Assembly: GCA_033557465.1 (NCBI GenBank)
Contig: CM066035.1
Location: forward strand, 921,082,235-921,146,234
Length of the DNA: 64,000 nt
Direction: 5' to 3'
Source: Ichthyophis bannanicus
Lineage: Eukaryota > Chordata > Amphibia > Gymnophiona > Ichthyophiidae
Below the pieces are notes generated by a model. It was not told the origin of the DNA and did no database searches. It saw nothing but the letters and a program-made list of their open reading frames with translations. Positions 10,926-21,949 of the stretch are shown here, piece by piece (position 1 is the first letter of the stretch; every line of letters starts with the position of its first letter). The translations under genes were made by a program, and so were the position numbers.

Positions 10926-12209
10926 TTAACCTGTGTCTCTTTGTGTAGTCTGGCTAGTTTCTGCTCCTTTGTTGTAGTGTAATGAGAATAAATGGGTTTT
11001 CAGTTTTTTTCTAAATTCCTTTATGTCCGATAGTAGGCGAATGTTGTCAGGAAGGTTATTCCAGAGGATAGGTGCTGAATGAGAGAAGGCTCTCATGTTG
11101 GTTTGTTTTCTAGCTTTTGTGTAATCTTTTGGTACTGCGATAGTGTTTGTGTTTCTACTCCTTTGTGATCTTTTATCTATTTCTACATTGATGAGTGTAT
11201 TGAGTACTGATGGCGCTAAGTTATTTATTAGTTTAAATGTAGTTAGTAGAATCTTGTATTTTATTCTGCTGTGAATAGGTAGCCAATGGAGTTCAGCCAA
11301 GGTCGGTGTGATATGTTGGATTGAGCTTATATTCATTATTATCCTTGCTGCTATGTTCTGAGTTAGTTGTATCTTTTTAATGTTTTGCTTTGTGATGCCA
11401 TTAAGGATTAAATTTGCAAAATCAAAATGTGGGGTTATGATAGCTTGAATTATGGTTATGAAGTCTTGTAAGTGAATTAAAGGTCTTAGTTGTCTCAAGG
11501 TCTTAAGTTTGTAGTGTATGTTTTTTGTTAGATATTTTATGTGTGAATCCATGTTAAGCTTATTGTCAAGTATCACACCTAGGTATTTTATTTCTTTTTT
11601 TATGTTGATCTCATGGTTATCAAGTGTGATGGTGCTTGGAGGTGTGTATGTTTGGTTTTTAGTAATATATAGTACATCAGTTTTTGAGAAGTTAATGTGT
11701 AGGTTCTGATCGCTGAGCCATATTGTTAGTTCTTTAAAGCATTCTGTTATTTGTTGTAGTGGAGGGTGTGGGATTTTAAATGGGAGGTAAAACATTATAT
11801 CGTCGGCGTAGATATGATAATGGACGCCATGACGTTTAAAGATGTTGCTGACTGGTTGTAGGTAAATGTTAAACAAAAGTGCTGATAGTGCAGATCCCTG
11901 TGGGAGGCCTTGTGTTTGGTTGAATGTGTTGGATGTTTGGTTAAGGATTCTTACTGTTTGGGTTCTGTTTGATAAGTAGGATTTAAACCAGTTATAGACA
12001 GTGGATGTAATTCCTATTTGTTGAAGTCTGTTGAGCATTGTTATATGGTTTACGCTGTCAAATGCGGCAGAGATGTCGAGGAATACTAGGATGAAGGCTT
12101 GTTTTGTGTCATCAATTCCTCTTAGTAAGGTGTCGTAAAGGACTGTTAGCAATGTTTCAACCCCATGGAATGGTCGGAAGCCATATTGGTGTTCGTCAAG
12201 GAGGTTCAA
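10926..12209 (-). pseudogene. L2 reverse transcriptase domain
   Basis: The 427-aa frame has the RT blocks HQYGFRP, FLDISAAFDSVNH, GLPQGSALSALLFNIY and the catalytic YADD (as YADDIMFY), then the C-terminal L2 block with LHWLPIHSRIKYKILL. These match the L2 clade (Maui-like elements of fish). The enzyme performs target-primed reverse transcription of L2 RNA. A one-base change near 12247 puts the RT N-terminus (SIPFMAKLIEK) in another frame, so this frame is only part of a once continuous ORF2. Confidence 0.8.
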
Positions 12210-12488
12210 GGTATCAATAAAATCCTGTAGTTGGGTTTGAACTATTTTTCAATAAGTTTGGCCATGAAAGGAATGCTCGATATGGGTCTGTATGATTTTG
12301 GGGATAATTTGTCTAGTGTTTTATTTTTAAGTATTGGTCTTATTTGAACATGTTTGAGTGATGGTGGTAAGTATCCTTCATCTAGTGAAATGTTAACCAT
12401 GGGGAGGATGAAGGGAGAGAGTATTGAGAGTGTCTTTTTTATCCAATCAACTGGGCATGGGTCAAGATATGATGTAGTTGTATTGATG

Positions 12489-13736
12489 TTAGATATGGTA
12501 GCTTTGAGTGTGGTCCTTTGAAATTGGGCTGAAATTGGACCAGTTATCAGAGGTTGTGTGCTTCATTTCAGAGTGTGTTGTTGAGGGGTTATTTGTTTGT
12601 ATTTTTGTTTTATTGATATAGTATTGAGCTAAGTCTTGTGGGGTAATATCTATGGATATTTCATCTGAATTGTATGTTTTGTTTGTTAGCTTCTGTATTA
12701 TATAGAACAATTCTCTTGGTCGGTTAATTGAGTTATTGAGTAAGTTAGAGTAGTAGTTTCTCTTAGAATTGTCTATTGTTACTTTATATGTGTGTAGGGT
12801 ATTTATGTATTTTTCATAGGTTGTTGGAGATTTGTTTTGCCTCCATTTCCTTTCTTCCATTCTTAGTTGTCTTTTAAGATTTTTAAGTGTCATGTTAAAC
12901 CATGGGGCATCCTTTTTATCAATTATATTGTCGTTTCTATTATGTTGAGACAGGTTAGGTTTTTTTTCTGCTGCCAGTGAGATGGTTTTGTTCCAGGTTT
13001 TGATAGTTTCTTCCAAATTTGTAGGTGTTAAGGTGAGGTGAGGAATTATTTGATCTAAGAATTCTTCTTCATTAAACTTTCTAAATCTCTTATTTTGTGG
13101 AGGTTGTGTTCGTTTAGTGTGATTGTTGTCAGGGATGGTAATATCAAATTTCAGAAGGTAATGGTCTGACCAGGGGACTGGTATGTTTGAGAGTGATTTG
13201 GAGTTATATAGGTTATGAAGTGAGTTTGGTAGGAATACCATGTCGAGTGTTTTTCCTTTTTTATGTGTTTGTTCTGTTATTATTTGGTGGAAGTCTAAGT
13301 TGCTTACTGCTTCTGTGAAGTGGTTTGGTTGGTTGGTAGGTGTTGAGGGGAGATTAAAATCACCCATTAGTATTATTGGGTTTGTGTCAGTGGATGATGC
13401 TAGTAGTTCAATTAGGTTATCAGTGTTGTTTGTATTGTATTCTGGGGGTCTATATATTAAGCATATCTTTGTGGTTTTAATTTTTATAGTTAGTGTGTCT
13501 ACATTATCAATATTATTGGATGAAATTAGTTTTGCATTAAGGTTTTTCCTTATTATTATTAGTACTCCTCCACCTTTTTTATTTGTGCGGTGGGTATGGA
13601 AGATCTCATATTCAGTTGATTTTAGTTGGTTCATAAATACTGAGTCTGTATCTTTGAGCCAGGTTTCTGTTATACAGACAATATCTGTTTTATTATCATT
13701 GATAATATCTGTAAAGATTGGTAGTTTGTTTCTCAT
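12489..13736 (-). pseudogene. L2 apurinic-type endonuclease domain
   Basis: The 415-aa frame contains ITETW, GGGVLIIIRK, the MGDFN motif (as LMGDFNLPS) and the WSDHYLLKF motif with the catalytic His. These are landmarks of LINE endonucleases that nick target DNA. Upstream codons continue in frame to about 13905 and include NARS, so the annotated Met is internal. A frameshift near 12490-12500 separates it from the RT N-terminal region (about 12250-12490), which reads in a second frame. Confidence 0.8.
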
Positions 13737-13905
13737 AGATCTTGCGTTGATAAGTTGGCAGGTGAGGGTTGTGTAGTTCTGAGTATGAGTTGGTTGTGGT
13801 TGCGTGGGGTTGTATTTTGGTGCGATTGTTATATAAATTAGTCTAGATTGTTTGGGTCTGGGGTTGGTACAGTTTTTGAACAGATGTATTGGGTGGTCAT
13901 AGCGT

Positions 13906-15488
13906 GATTAGAAAGGACTAGTTGGAGGATGCTCTTTGAATAGCTCCCTCAATTTAAAAGTCCTACAAAAAATGTTTGACTAGAAGCATTTTTTGTTGGG
14001 TATAGGAATTTGTGGGTCATAAGTTATGAAATTATTTTTGTATGGAGCAAGGAGCATCTGCTAATCTGGTGTGGATGGTTTAACACAGGATGGAAGCATG
14101 CCACTACGTTCAATGCACAGTTGATATACAAGCTGAGAATGTCTTCAGAAGTGTTGCATTTGGCCATCTGCTGAAAGGATCATCTGACTCTACATTTACC
14201 TTTTTAGAATGTTAAAGCATATAGAAGATAATTTTATAAGGGGTCAACTAATTAAGGTGCGTTTAAGGCACCTATGTTAACCTAGTTTATAAAGACAAGT
14301 AGGCAGCTACTTGTCTTTATAAAATATTACAAAACGTAATATTGAGAATTGCCCTCTCAAAAATGTATTCTTACCAATTAAATCAAAGAGCAACTTCCTA
14401 TTTGTTAAGGGGTATGAACGTTAATTTTTCACAGACAAAAGTCATGGACCCAAATTAGTGATTACTTTTAAGTCCAGACATGCTTTCTAAGCACAACAAT
14501 TCATAATTTACCCAAAACAATCATTTTAAGGTGTTTTACCAGTGGTATATGTAGAGTTTCACTTACACCATCTTCGTATGTATAACATAACATAACGTTT
14601 GAATATTGGCCTTTCTGAAAATTGGACTTTATGGTCTCATGAACTCATATCCTCGCAGAGGAATTTCTTCTTTCATCTTGGCAAGCTAAGAGTAAAATGT
14701 CCATGTCTTTGCTGATACCTTCAAGATGATGAGGGAGACATAGAAATACAATGATTCTATACCATTTAATTGTGGTCGACGCAAAGGCAATTTAGGAAAA
14801 CTGGATGAGAACTGGAATTCTGGATGCTTACATCACATCATGGGTGGGGCGAAGCCCTGGGGCCAGCTGGGACATGACCAAAAAATAATAGACTAATAAA
14901 AGAACTAACAGTTAATTTTTGATGAAGAAACTACAAAAAACAATGTTGGAGACACAGAGATAGAAATCTCTCAAAAACTCTGCAGAGCTTTGTTTTCATA
15001 TCCATTTGGCAGAGCAGAAAAAGCAAAACTGAAGAGCTGTGGAGGGCTGCAGCCTGCAGCTGTTCTGTCCTGGCGATGTGCGATGACATCATCCACTTGT
15101 GTGCCTGACTCAATCCTGTTTTCTCCCTTCCCAACCTGATGATAACCACGTGCCACCTATACTTTTCAATCTAGAAGAGTGATAACTTATCCTCATGTTA
15201 GTATTACATTAACAAGAGTTTAATGAATAGCTCCATTACCGGACTTCACACCTTATATATCTTACTCCTGGTGCCTTTAACACTAGCAGAGAGCATTTTT
15301 GTTCCTATAAAATTCCTCACTTCCGTGTGCCAAGCCTTCAGTGGCGATGGGGATGACTCTTGCCACTTAGTCCAAATTAGCCGCTGACCAGCAAACCGTA
15401 GCTTCTTCATCAGTCTAGCCACCCCTCTCCCAGGTGCCAAAATAGGTAAAAATAAGATACAGAGGGCAAATTTTTTTGTACACACAGG
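13906..15488. other. Region without recognised genes; small perfect hairpin
   Basis: About 1.6 kb between the L2 and the hAT MITE. It contains a perfect 17-bp inverted repeat (14286-14302 and 14307-14323, TTTATAAAGACAAGTAG with a 4-nt loop), perhaps the core of an old MITE. Small frames near 14930-15150 and 15246-15524 have no supporting features. Confidence 0.4.
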
Positions 15489-15853
15489 CAATGTTCCCTC
15501 TAATTTTCTGTAGGCTGTGTGCACATAAAATATCAGCTGTGTGCAGCTTTTGAAGGAAGGTTAAATTTTTGTGCGCCACATAATGACACTCTGAGTTATA
15601 TACTTTAAAATTTGACTACACGTCAGAATACAGTATGTATACCACATTGATTTTAATCAAATTAAATCAAAATAGACGATTACTAAATGAAGCGGGAAAT
15701 TTCTAGTAATTACAATCATAAAACTTTTAAATTTTAAGACATCTGTGTTGTTTTCTATCAGAATCAGAACCGTAATTTTTGTGCGCTCTATTGTAAAGTA
15801 TGTGCGCTCGCTCGGCGAGGTGTGTGCGCGCGCACAGCTTAGAGGGAACAGTG
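15489..15853. mobile_element. hAT MITE, 365 bp
   Basis: An 8-bp duplication CACACAGG flanks it (15481-15488 and 15854-15861). The ends are inverted: CAATGTTCCCTCTAA at the left and TTAGAGGGAACAGTG at the right. Subterminal GTGTGCGC-type repeats occur at both ends. No ORF. An 8-bp duplication with CA..TG ends is characteristic of hAT transposons. Confidence 0.85.
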
Positions 15854-16624
15854 CACACAGGCTAGCAAGTAGATTTTAAAAGGAAAAACTCCCTGCAGAG
15901 TTTCTTGATAGAAAGTTTTCATCTGTTGCAAAGGAGAGGCCTTTCCCTGCATGTTTTGAAAGCATAAATGTATGTAGTGAAAGGCAGCCATGAGTATTCT
16001 GTCGGACACCCCCCGTGTGGCCAGGCGGTTGCCTAGTGGTATGGGGAGCGCCCGATCGTCCTTTGTTTAAATCAGCCCAATAGCGTGTAGTTGCGTCCCC
16101 AAAAGGATTGCAGCCAAGTCCCAAAGGTCACAGGAATATTTCTTTATTTTAGAAATAAGGAGTTCCTAACCGGATTCAATTCTTTGGCAAGAATTGATTG
16201 AAGCATACAAATTAAAGTTCAGGATACTTCTCCATAGAATACAACACAAGCCTATTGTACAGTCCTTTGGCTTGGTACAGCTTTAAATCTTTCTTTCACA
16301 TAAAACTCTATTTACATCGGTATTCTGTTCCTGCTCTCCAGGAGGTGCTATAAACCCCTGTTACTTTCACAGCAGGTCTAACCAGGCTTCCTGGTCTACC
16401 CAGATACTTTTTTCACAGCAATAGAATTTCCTTCAAGTTATATTACAAGCTTTTAGCTTCTACCCAGCTTTCTTTCCAAGCAGCTTTAATCAGGCAAGCT
16501 ACTTTTAAAAGCAGAGCTAAAAGTAATGGGCTTTTTAAAATATCCTTGTAAAAGAACTTCTGGTTTCTTCCAGATAACAAACTTCATTCAGTTCTTTTAC
16601 TCCAGCCCCAGGTAACACAGACAC

Positions 16625-16920
16625 ATTTATTTATTTATTTATTTATTTACATTCTCTTATATACCGCGCTATTCTGCATCAGTGCGGTTTACATTGAACT
16701 AACTGAAATTACATTGAACAGGGTATTATAACTTGGAGATAACTATTTTACAGGGAACATGGGCTATGGAGGGTTAAGTGGCTTGCCCAAGACCACAAGG
16801 AGCACCTGTGGGACTAGAAACCCCAGTCCTTCCGGCCCAAGGTTGCTGTCCTCTAGTGAGATTTGAACCCCCGACCTTCCGGCCTGAAGTACCTTGCCCC
16901 AACCACTAGGCTACTCCTCC
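16625..16920 (-). mobile_element. CORE-SINE with L2 tail
   Basis: Read on the minus strand: a tRNA-like head with a GGTTCAAATC(T/C)-type B box, the CORE-like TGTGGTCTTGGGCAAGCCAC block, and a 3' part ending in GCACTGATGCAGAATAGCGC and (AAATA)n. Nearly identical copies occur at 51130 and 60212. It interrupts the solo LTR and is younger than it. Confidence 0.8.
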
Positions 16921-16978
16921 ATTCACTGATTATGAGCAGCTGAGGTTCCTTCAGCTCTTCAAACGCTATTTGGTTCCT

Positions 16979-17623
16979 TTACTCCTCTTTAGCACAAATT
17001 GCACAGTCTATCTCCATGTCTGAAACACTGCATGAATCCACATTGTCCCCCAAGTCCATCTCCTCCACACTAGACTCTCTCTGGTAACTGCTTTCTCTGG
17101 TATCCTCCTGGGAAGCCTTTCTGTCTTGTACAGCCTTCAAGAGCTTCTCCCAGGTACCCTTAGCATTACGTGAGCTTGTGGGGGAAGGGCAGGAAAAACC
17201 CTCTTTGTTTAGTAGCTCTTTTAAGAGTTGTAAAGGGCCCACCTTGCTTGTAGTGTTTTTCCTCCCTGTAGACTCCTTACTAGGAGAAGAGTTAAGCCAA
17301 GAACTTCGGGAGAATATTTCCTCCTCTGAGGACTCCTCCCCTGAGTTCTCCATTGGCCTTGTCAGCTCTCTGCTCCTACTTCTCAATTGTTTCTGTGCAA
17401 GTGGCTTCCATGTTTCCTTCCAATTCTGTTTCTCTGCCCGAGACTGTTTCTCTCTTGTGCTTCCTTGCTTGTTCCCTCGTGTCTGTTCGTGAGTCTCAAC
17501 CTCCGTCCCAATCCGAATCTCATTCCGTTTGTGTGTGCAGCTTCCCTGCCTAAATGTTTGGGGCTGTCCTATAGGTCTTGACTCCGCCTCCAAACCACTC
17601 CCTTCTCCTCCCTCTATCTCCAT
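16979..17623 (-). CDS. LTR-encoded charged protein, copy 3, 214 aa
   Basis: The open frame ends MEIDCAICAKEE, the counterpart of the MDCSTC ending of the other copies. Before it lies an LLKELLNKEGF block, comparable to LLKEFQEYLEQK of the gypsy LTR protein. The first half is rich in Gln, Glu, Lys and Arg. It is shorter at the N-terminus: about 155 nt of LTR precede this Met, so part of the original start is missing or diverged. No known domain is recognised. Confidence 0.45.
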   Translation of the reverse strand: MEIEGGEGSGLEAESRPIGQPQTFRQGSCTHKRNEIRIGTEVETHEQTRGNKQGSTREKQSRAEKQNWKETWKPLAQKQLRSRSRELTRPMENSGEESSEEEIFSRSSWLNSSPSKESTGRKNTTSKVGPLQLLKELLNKEGFSCPSPTSSRNAKGTWEKLLKAVQDRKASQEDTRESSYQRESSVEEMDLGDNVDSCSVSDMEIDCAICAKEE

Positions 17624-17950
17624 GGGAACAGGGTGTGTTCTTAGGTCTGCACTTCTCTGCAGGGAATCTCTGTCCTTAGTTTGAGAGTTAACCCTTCCTT
17701 TGCCTGCAGTTTCTTTGTGGAAAGGAAAAAAAGTCTGTTTTTTCTTTCGGTCACTGCTTTCTAAGCCTGCTTCTCCACCACAATTCCTAAATTAAATCCC
17801 TTTGGGGTGTTTTGCCAGTGTATCTTGGATCTGCCCCAGTACCCCTCCTTTTTCCCCCAAGGTGGAGACAACGTTTCAGAGGCTCTTAATTATTGCTCTC
17901 AGATTCTCAGTTTTAATACTAATTCCATGCTTATCATACTAACCTTTATT

Positions 17951-18108
17951 TCTCCAGGACCAAGCAGGAAGTCAGTCCTCACATATGGGTGACATCGACG
18001 TCGATGGAGCCCTTGCGGAGCATTTCCCCAGCTTTCCATGAAAGCCTTTGGGAATGCAGGCACGCATGCGCGGCTCCCTTCCCGCCTAAAGGTGCCATCT
18101 TGCTCAGT
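17951..18108 (+). repeat. DIRS-1 left inverted terminal repeat
   Basis: Begins TCTCCAGGACCAAGCAGG and runs to GCCATCTTGCTCAGT. The reverse complement is at 35341-35496 with roughly 95% identity by eye, including a shared GACGTCGATGGAGCC-type segment. Confidence 0.85.
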
Positions 18109-18350
18109 CTCTCGTTTTCCGTGAAGCCCACCGGATGTGAGTCCTAGTCATCCCGGAAAATTGTTTGAGTTTTTTGCGATTCTTCGCTATTTTTCTTCTC
18201 CGGTTCGACGCCGGATCCCCTCCCGCCAGGTTCGGTACACCGGTATCGAGCCCGATCTTCTTTTTTCGGTTTTTGCCATTAGTGGCTGGCGTTCGTTCCC
18301 TTTTTTCTTTTTCCCTGGAAGGCCGGTCCTTTGACCTCTTTTTTTCTCCG

Positions 18351-20136
18351 ATGGCTTCCAGTGGTTTTAAGTGTGATCGGTGCAAGAAACTGATGTCTCT
18401 CACCGACACACACAACTGCTGCCTTCGGTGCCTCGGTCCTGATCACGACCCTAAGACGTGTGGACCGTGTGGAAAAATGTCTTCCAAGGCACTGCGAAGT
18501 CGTCAGCACCAAAAGGAAAGGCTTTTTTCTGACTCGGCCTCCGGCGGGGCCCGGACCTCGTCTGAGGCCTCGACATCACGGGAGTCGGATCCCGAGCACC
18601 GTCGTGGCTCCTCAGACAGGGGATCCCCCGACCGTGAATGCAAGAGGAAGAAGCGGCTCGCGAGGGCATCGTCGGAAGAGGTCCCTGGCTCCTCGAGAGC
18701 TAGGTCTCAGACCCCCGACTGTCGCCCCGGGCCCGTGGAACAGGAGAAGCCTTCCAAAGTCCCTCGACTGGAGCCGGAGTCTGCTGGACACGTAAGCCCT
18801 GTAGTCCTCGTGGACTCTCCTCCCAGGGAGCTGACGTCGGGCCCGGCGCTGCTGGGGCCCGAGTCGGGAGCTGCTGAGTCTCCTGAGCTGAGTCTCAGGT
18901 TGACAGCCTTGGAGAGCAGACTGTCTGCCTTCATGGACCAGCAGCGGGCACTGATGGCCAGCCTGTCTGGCGCATCTGCCCCGACCACCGGGACATCGAC
19001 ATCGAAGTCGACCCCGGAGACCGAGCCGATACTCGAGGCCATGAGGGCTCAAGGTCGACCTCGGTCGCGGTCTCCCTTGACCTCCCGTTTGGGACCGAGG
19101 GCGTCAACGCCGGTGCCTTCGGCATCGGGGCGGGTGCTCGCAGGCCCCGTGAGGTCAGACCCCGATTCCTCATCGGACGAGTCCGCATGGGAGACGGAGG
19201 ACGAGGAGTCCCCCGACACCTTCAAGACTCGGTGCATCCCATCGGACTCACCGCAGTCTGAACCCTGGAGTAGATCCCCTCCGGAGGATACCCGGTTCTC
19301 GGAGTTCGTCTGGGATATGGCCACTGCGTTGGCTATCCCTGCGGACCCCGAGGAGTAGCCTTGAGCCGAGGAGCTCGAGGCCCTGCAGTACGACTCTCCT
19401 CCGAAGGAGGCCTTTACTGTCCCGGTTCCTCCGATGCTGGAACGGCTCCTCTTCCGGATGTGGGAGGCACCGGCCTCGGCGCCGGTTTTAAGCAAGCGGG
19501 TCGATTACATCTATCGACTCCGGAAGAGCCCTGGCTTTCAGAAGGCACAGCTACCATGGAATCGGCCATGCATCGCCTGAAAAGTCAGAAGGAAAAGTCA
19601 GGGAGGCCCGAAACCTCGATGGCTTTGGTAGAAAGTGCTTCCAGGGCTCGATGCTTGCTTGCCGTGTCCAGTCTTACCAGCTGTACATGGGCATGTACTT
19701 GCAAGACTTGGCCAAGGAGCTGGCCGGGTTCTCTGCTGGTCTCTCCGGGGAACCCTTGCAGAGGTTCAAGTCCTTGTCCTCGGGGATCCAGGAATGCTCC
19801 AAGTTTATGTCCCGCGCTGCCTACGATGGCTTCGAGGCTTCGGCCCGTGTTGCGGCAGCCGGCATCGCAGCTCGACGCCAGGCATGGCTGCAGTCATCGG
19901 ACCTCGAGCCATGGGTTCAGGACAAGTTGGTCGATGTCCCTTGCCAAGGTGAGAACCTTTTTGGCAAGCCCATGACCGAGAAGGCCGCACAGCTCAAGAC
20001 CGAGCACCTCACAAGGGCAAGGCTGTCTAGAAAAACTTCTGCCCCTTCTCACAAAAAGAAGGGCTCGGGTAAAAAGCCCTTTTACCCGAGGAAGGGCACT
20101 GCCTACAAACAGTACCCACAATATCAGGCTGCCTAA
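18351..20136 (+). pseudogene. DIRS-1 Gag-like ORF, frameshifted
   Basis: The ATG at 18351 starts MASSGFKCDRCKK. Two CxxC pairs and further Cys/His residues (CDRC, CLRC, CGPC; first 45 residues) form a putative zinc-binding head, conserved in DIRS-2. A long Ser/Pro/Arg-rich middle follows. The frame stops at 19356-19358 and continues in other frames to about 19630. The C-terminal part (19651-20136) carries SYQLYMGMYL, SDLEPWVQD and GENLFGK blocks, also found in DIRS-2, and a Lys-rich tail. The product would package DIRS RNA. At least two frameshifts make this copy inactive. Confidence 0.75.
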
Positions 20137-20173
20137 GCTGCCCCTCAAGTTCAGCAAGCCAAGGGGCAGGGTA

Positions 20174-21415
20174 ATGGACCCCGTAGGCAGAGGACCCCCA
20201 AGCCTCCGGCCCCTGCTCCCACTCAGCGGGGTGGGAGTTTTTGACTCCTTAGGCATAGCCTCTCCGTCCCTGCTCTCCCAACCCTGCACAGGAGGTCGCC
20301 TCGCTCTGTTTGCCCACCAGTGGCCACTCATCACCGGAGACAGTTGGGTGTTGAGAATAGTCCACAGCGGCTATGTACTACACTTCCAACAACTGCCTCC
20401 TCCATACTTTCCAGGGGAGCCTCCGAGGCTCCCCCTGCACACAGATCTTCTCCTTCAGGAGCTACAAGGTCTGTTGGTGGACAGGGCAGTGGAGCCTGTG
20501 CCTCCCCACTTACAAGGTCAGGGGTTCTACTCCAGGTATTTCCTAGTACCCAAAAGAACTGGTGGCCTTCGACCTATTCAAGATCTCCAAAACCTCAACA
20601 AGTTCCTGGTGAAGGAAAAGTTCAAGATGCTTACTCTTGGAACCCTTCTGCCCTACCTCCAGCAGGGAGATTGACTATGCTCCTTGTATCTAAAGGATGC
20701 GTATACTCACATCCTCATTCATCCAGACCACAGAAAGTACCTCAGGTTCATTGTGGGAGGAAACCATTATCAGTACAGAGTACTACCTTTTGGCCTCACC
20801 TCCTCTCCCAGGGTCTTTACCAAATACCTGGTAGTGGTGGCGGCCTACCTGAGAAATCAGGATATCTTTGTCTTCCCCTATCTGGACGACTGGCTCATCA
20901 GGGGTCAGACGTGTCAGGAGGCCAGACAAGCCACACTCAGAACTATTGCTCTTCTTCAAAGCCTGGGGTTTGTCATAAACTTCGCAAAGTCCACTTTGCT
21001 CCCATCCCAAAACTTGGAGTTTATAGGGGCAAGGTTGGACTCTCTGCTGGCAAAGGCATTCTTGCCAGAGGACAGAGCCCAAAGACTGATAAACTTGGCA
21101 AGCTAGTTTCTCAGCAGGTCACTGGTCTCCGCCAGACTCTGCCTGAGGCTTCTAGGCCACATGGCTTCGACAGTACATGTGACCCCCAATGCCAGGCTCC
21201 ATATGAGGCCTGCACAGTGGTGCCTTCGGACTCAGTGGTCACAGTCCACCGGCAGTCTCAGAGACAGGATAAAGGTGTCCAGACAACTTCTGAAATCCCT
21301 CAGCTGGTGGCTGCATCCACCCAATCTGCTGCAAGGGGTGCCTTTTCAGATTCCTGGGTTGACAGTGGTGTTGACCATGGATGCCTCCTTGCAGGGCTGG
21401 GGAGCTCATTGTGTC
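20174..21415 (+). pseudogene. DIRS-1 reverse transcriptase and start of RNase H (first part)
   Basis: Blocks in order: GFYSRYFLVPKRTGGLRPI (about 20520), LKDAYTHILIHP (20686), YRVLPFGLTSSPRVFTKYL (20775), the catalytic block FPYLDDWLIRG (20872), GFVINFAKS, LGHMASTVHV (21155), then the RNase H start LTMDASLQGWGAHC (21372). The LDD of YLDDW is the usual DIRS form of the YxDD motif. Frames break near 20674, where codons around GSLDL are lost, and again near 21106. The hAT insertion at 21416 cuts the RNase H domain. Confidence 0.8.
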
Positions 21416-21532
21416 CAGGGCCGGCCCGTCCATTGAGCGAGAATGTTTTTTGCACAGGGCCCCGCGTTTCAGGGGGCCCCGCGCAAAAAACATTCTGATC
21501 CTACTAAAGTAAAATTAAAAAACAAAACAAAA

Positions 21533-21917
21533 CTGTCTTCTCCGCTGCCGGGGCCGCCGCGGCAGAATCGAGTGTGCCGCGGGGCCCCCCCTGCCCAGCA
21601 CAGCCTGCCCTCCCCCTCTATCCGTTCTCTCGTTCAGCTCACAGTCACCCCGCGCCGGCTTTCAGAGCGCGAGGGAAGAGTTTCTCCCTCGCTGCTCTGT
21701 TGAGCCCGCGGGGGCTGATGGGAAGTTCCCATCAGCCCCGCGGGCTTAACAGAGCCGCGAAAGGGAAACTAGTCCCTTCGCGCTCTGAAAGCCGGCGCGG
21801 GGTGACTGTGAGCTGAACGAGAGAACGGATAGAGGGGGAGGGCAGGCTGTGCTGGGCAGGGGGGGCCCCGCGGCACACTCGATTCTGCCGCGGCGGCCCC
21901 GGCAGCGGAGAAGACAG
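21533..21917. repeat. 385-bp near-perfect palindrome
   Basis: The arm from 21533 (CTGTCTTCTCCGCTGCC) pairs with the arm ending at 21917 (GGCAGCGGAGAAGACAG). The centre near 21724 reads GCTGATGGGAA, then TTCCCATCAGC. Arms are about 190 bp, GC-rich, with few mismatches and almost no spacer. It could fold as a very stable hairpin or cruciform. Proteins read from the arms are not credible. Confidence 0.9.
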
Positions 21918-21949
21918 CTTTAAAAAGAAAAAAAATTCCCTCGGCTGGA

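Larger units (their letters stand above)
10020..13905 (-). mobile_element. L2-type LINE, 5'-truncated, nearly complete
   Basis: Minus strand: endonuclease (13905 to about 12489), reverse transcriptase (about 12490-10926), a 3' UTR with the ACCGC..TGCGGT hairpin, and an (AAATA)n tail seen as TTTATTTATTT at 10028-10065. A MITE sits in the 3' UTR (10240-10815). The same 3' tail motif ends the second L2 (46806) and the CORE-SINEs of this window. The 5' end is cut near 13905, within the endonuclease N-terminus. Confidence 0.8.
16000..17782 (-). mobile_element. Solo LTR with internal ORF (copy 3)
   Basis: Minus-strand LTR beginning TGTGGTGGAG and ending TCCGACA, flanked by ATTC (15996-15999 and 17783-17786). 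The end contains TAGGCAACCGCCT as in the LTR at 25240-26562, placing both in one subfamily. A CORE-SINE (16625-16920) interrupts the part downstream of the ORF. No internal retroelement sequence is attached. Confidence 0.8.

Noticed and set aside
18165..18350. N-terminal extension of DIRS-1 Gag (62 codons upstream of 18351)
   Set aside because: It is leader sequence after the inverted repeat; the zinc-binding head starts at the ATG at 18351, as in DIRS-2 at 28912.
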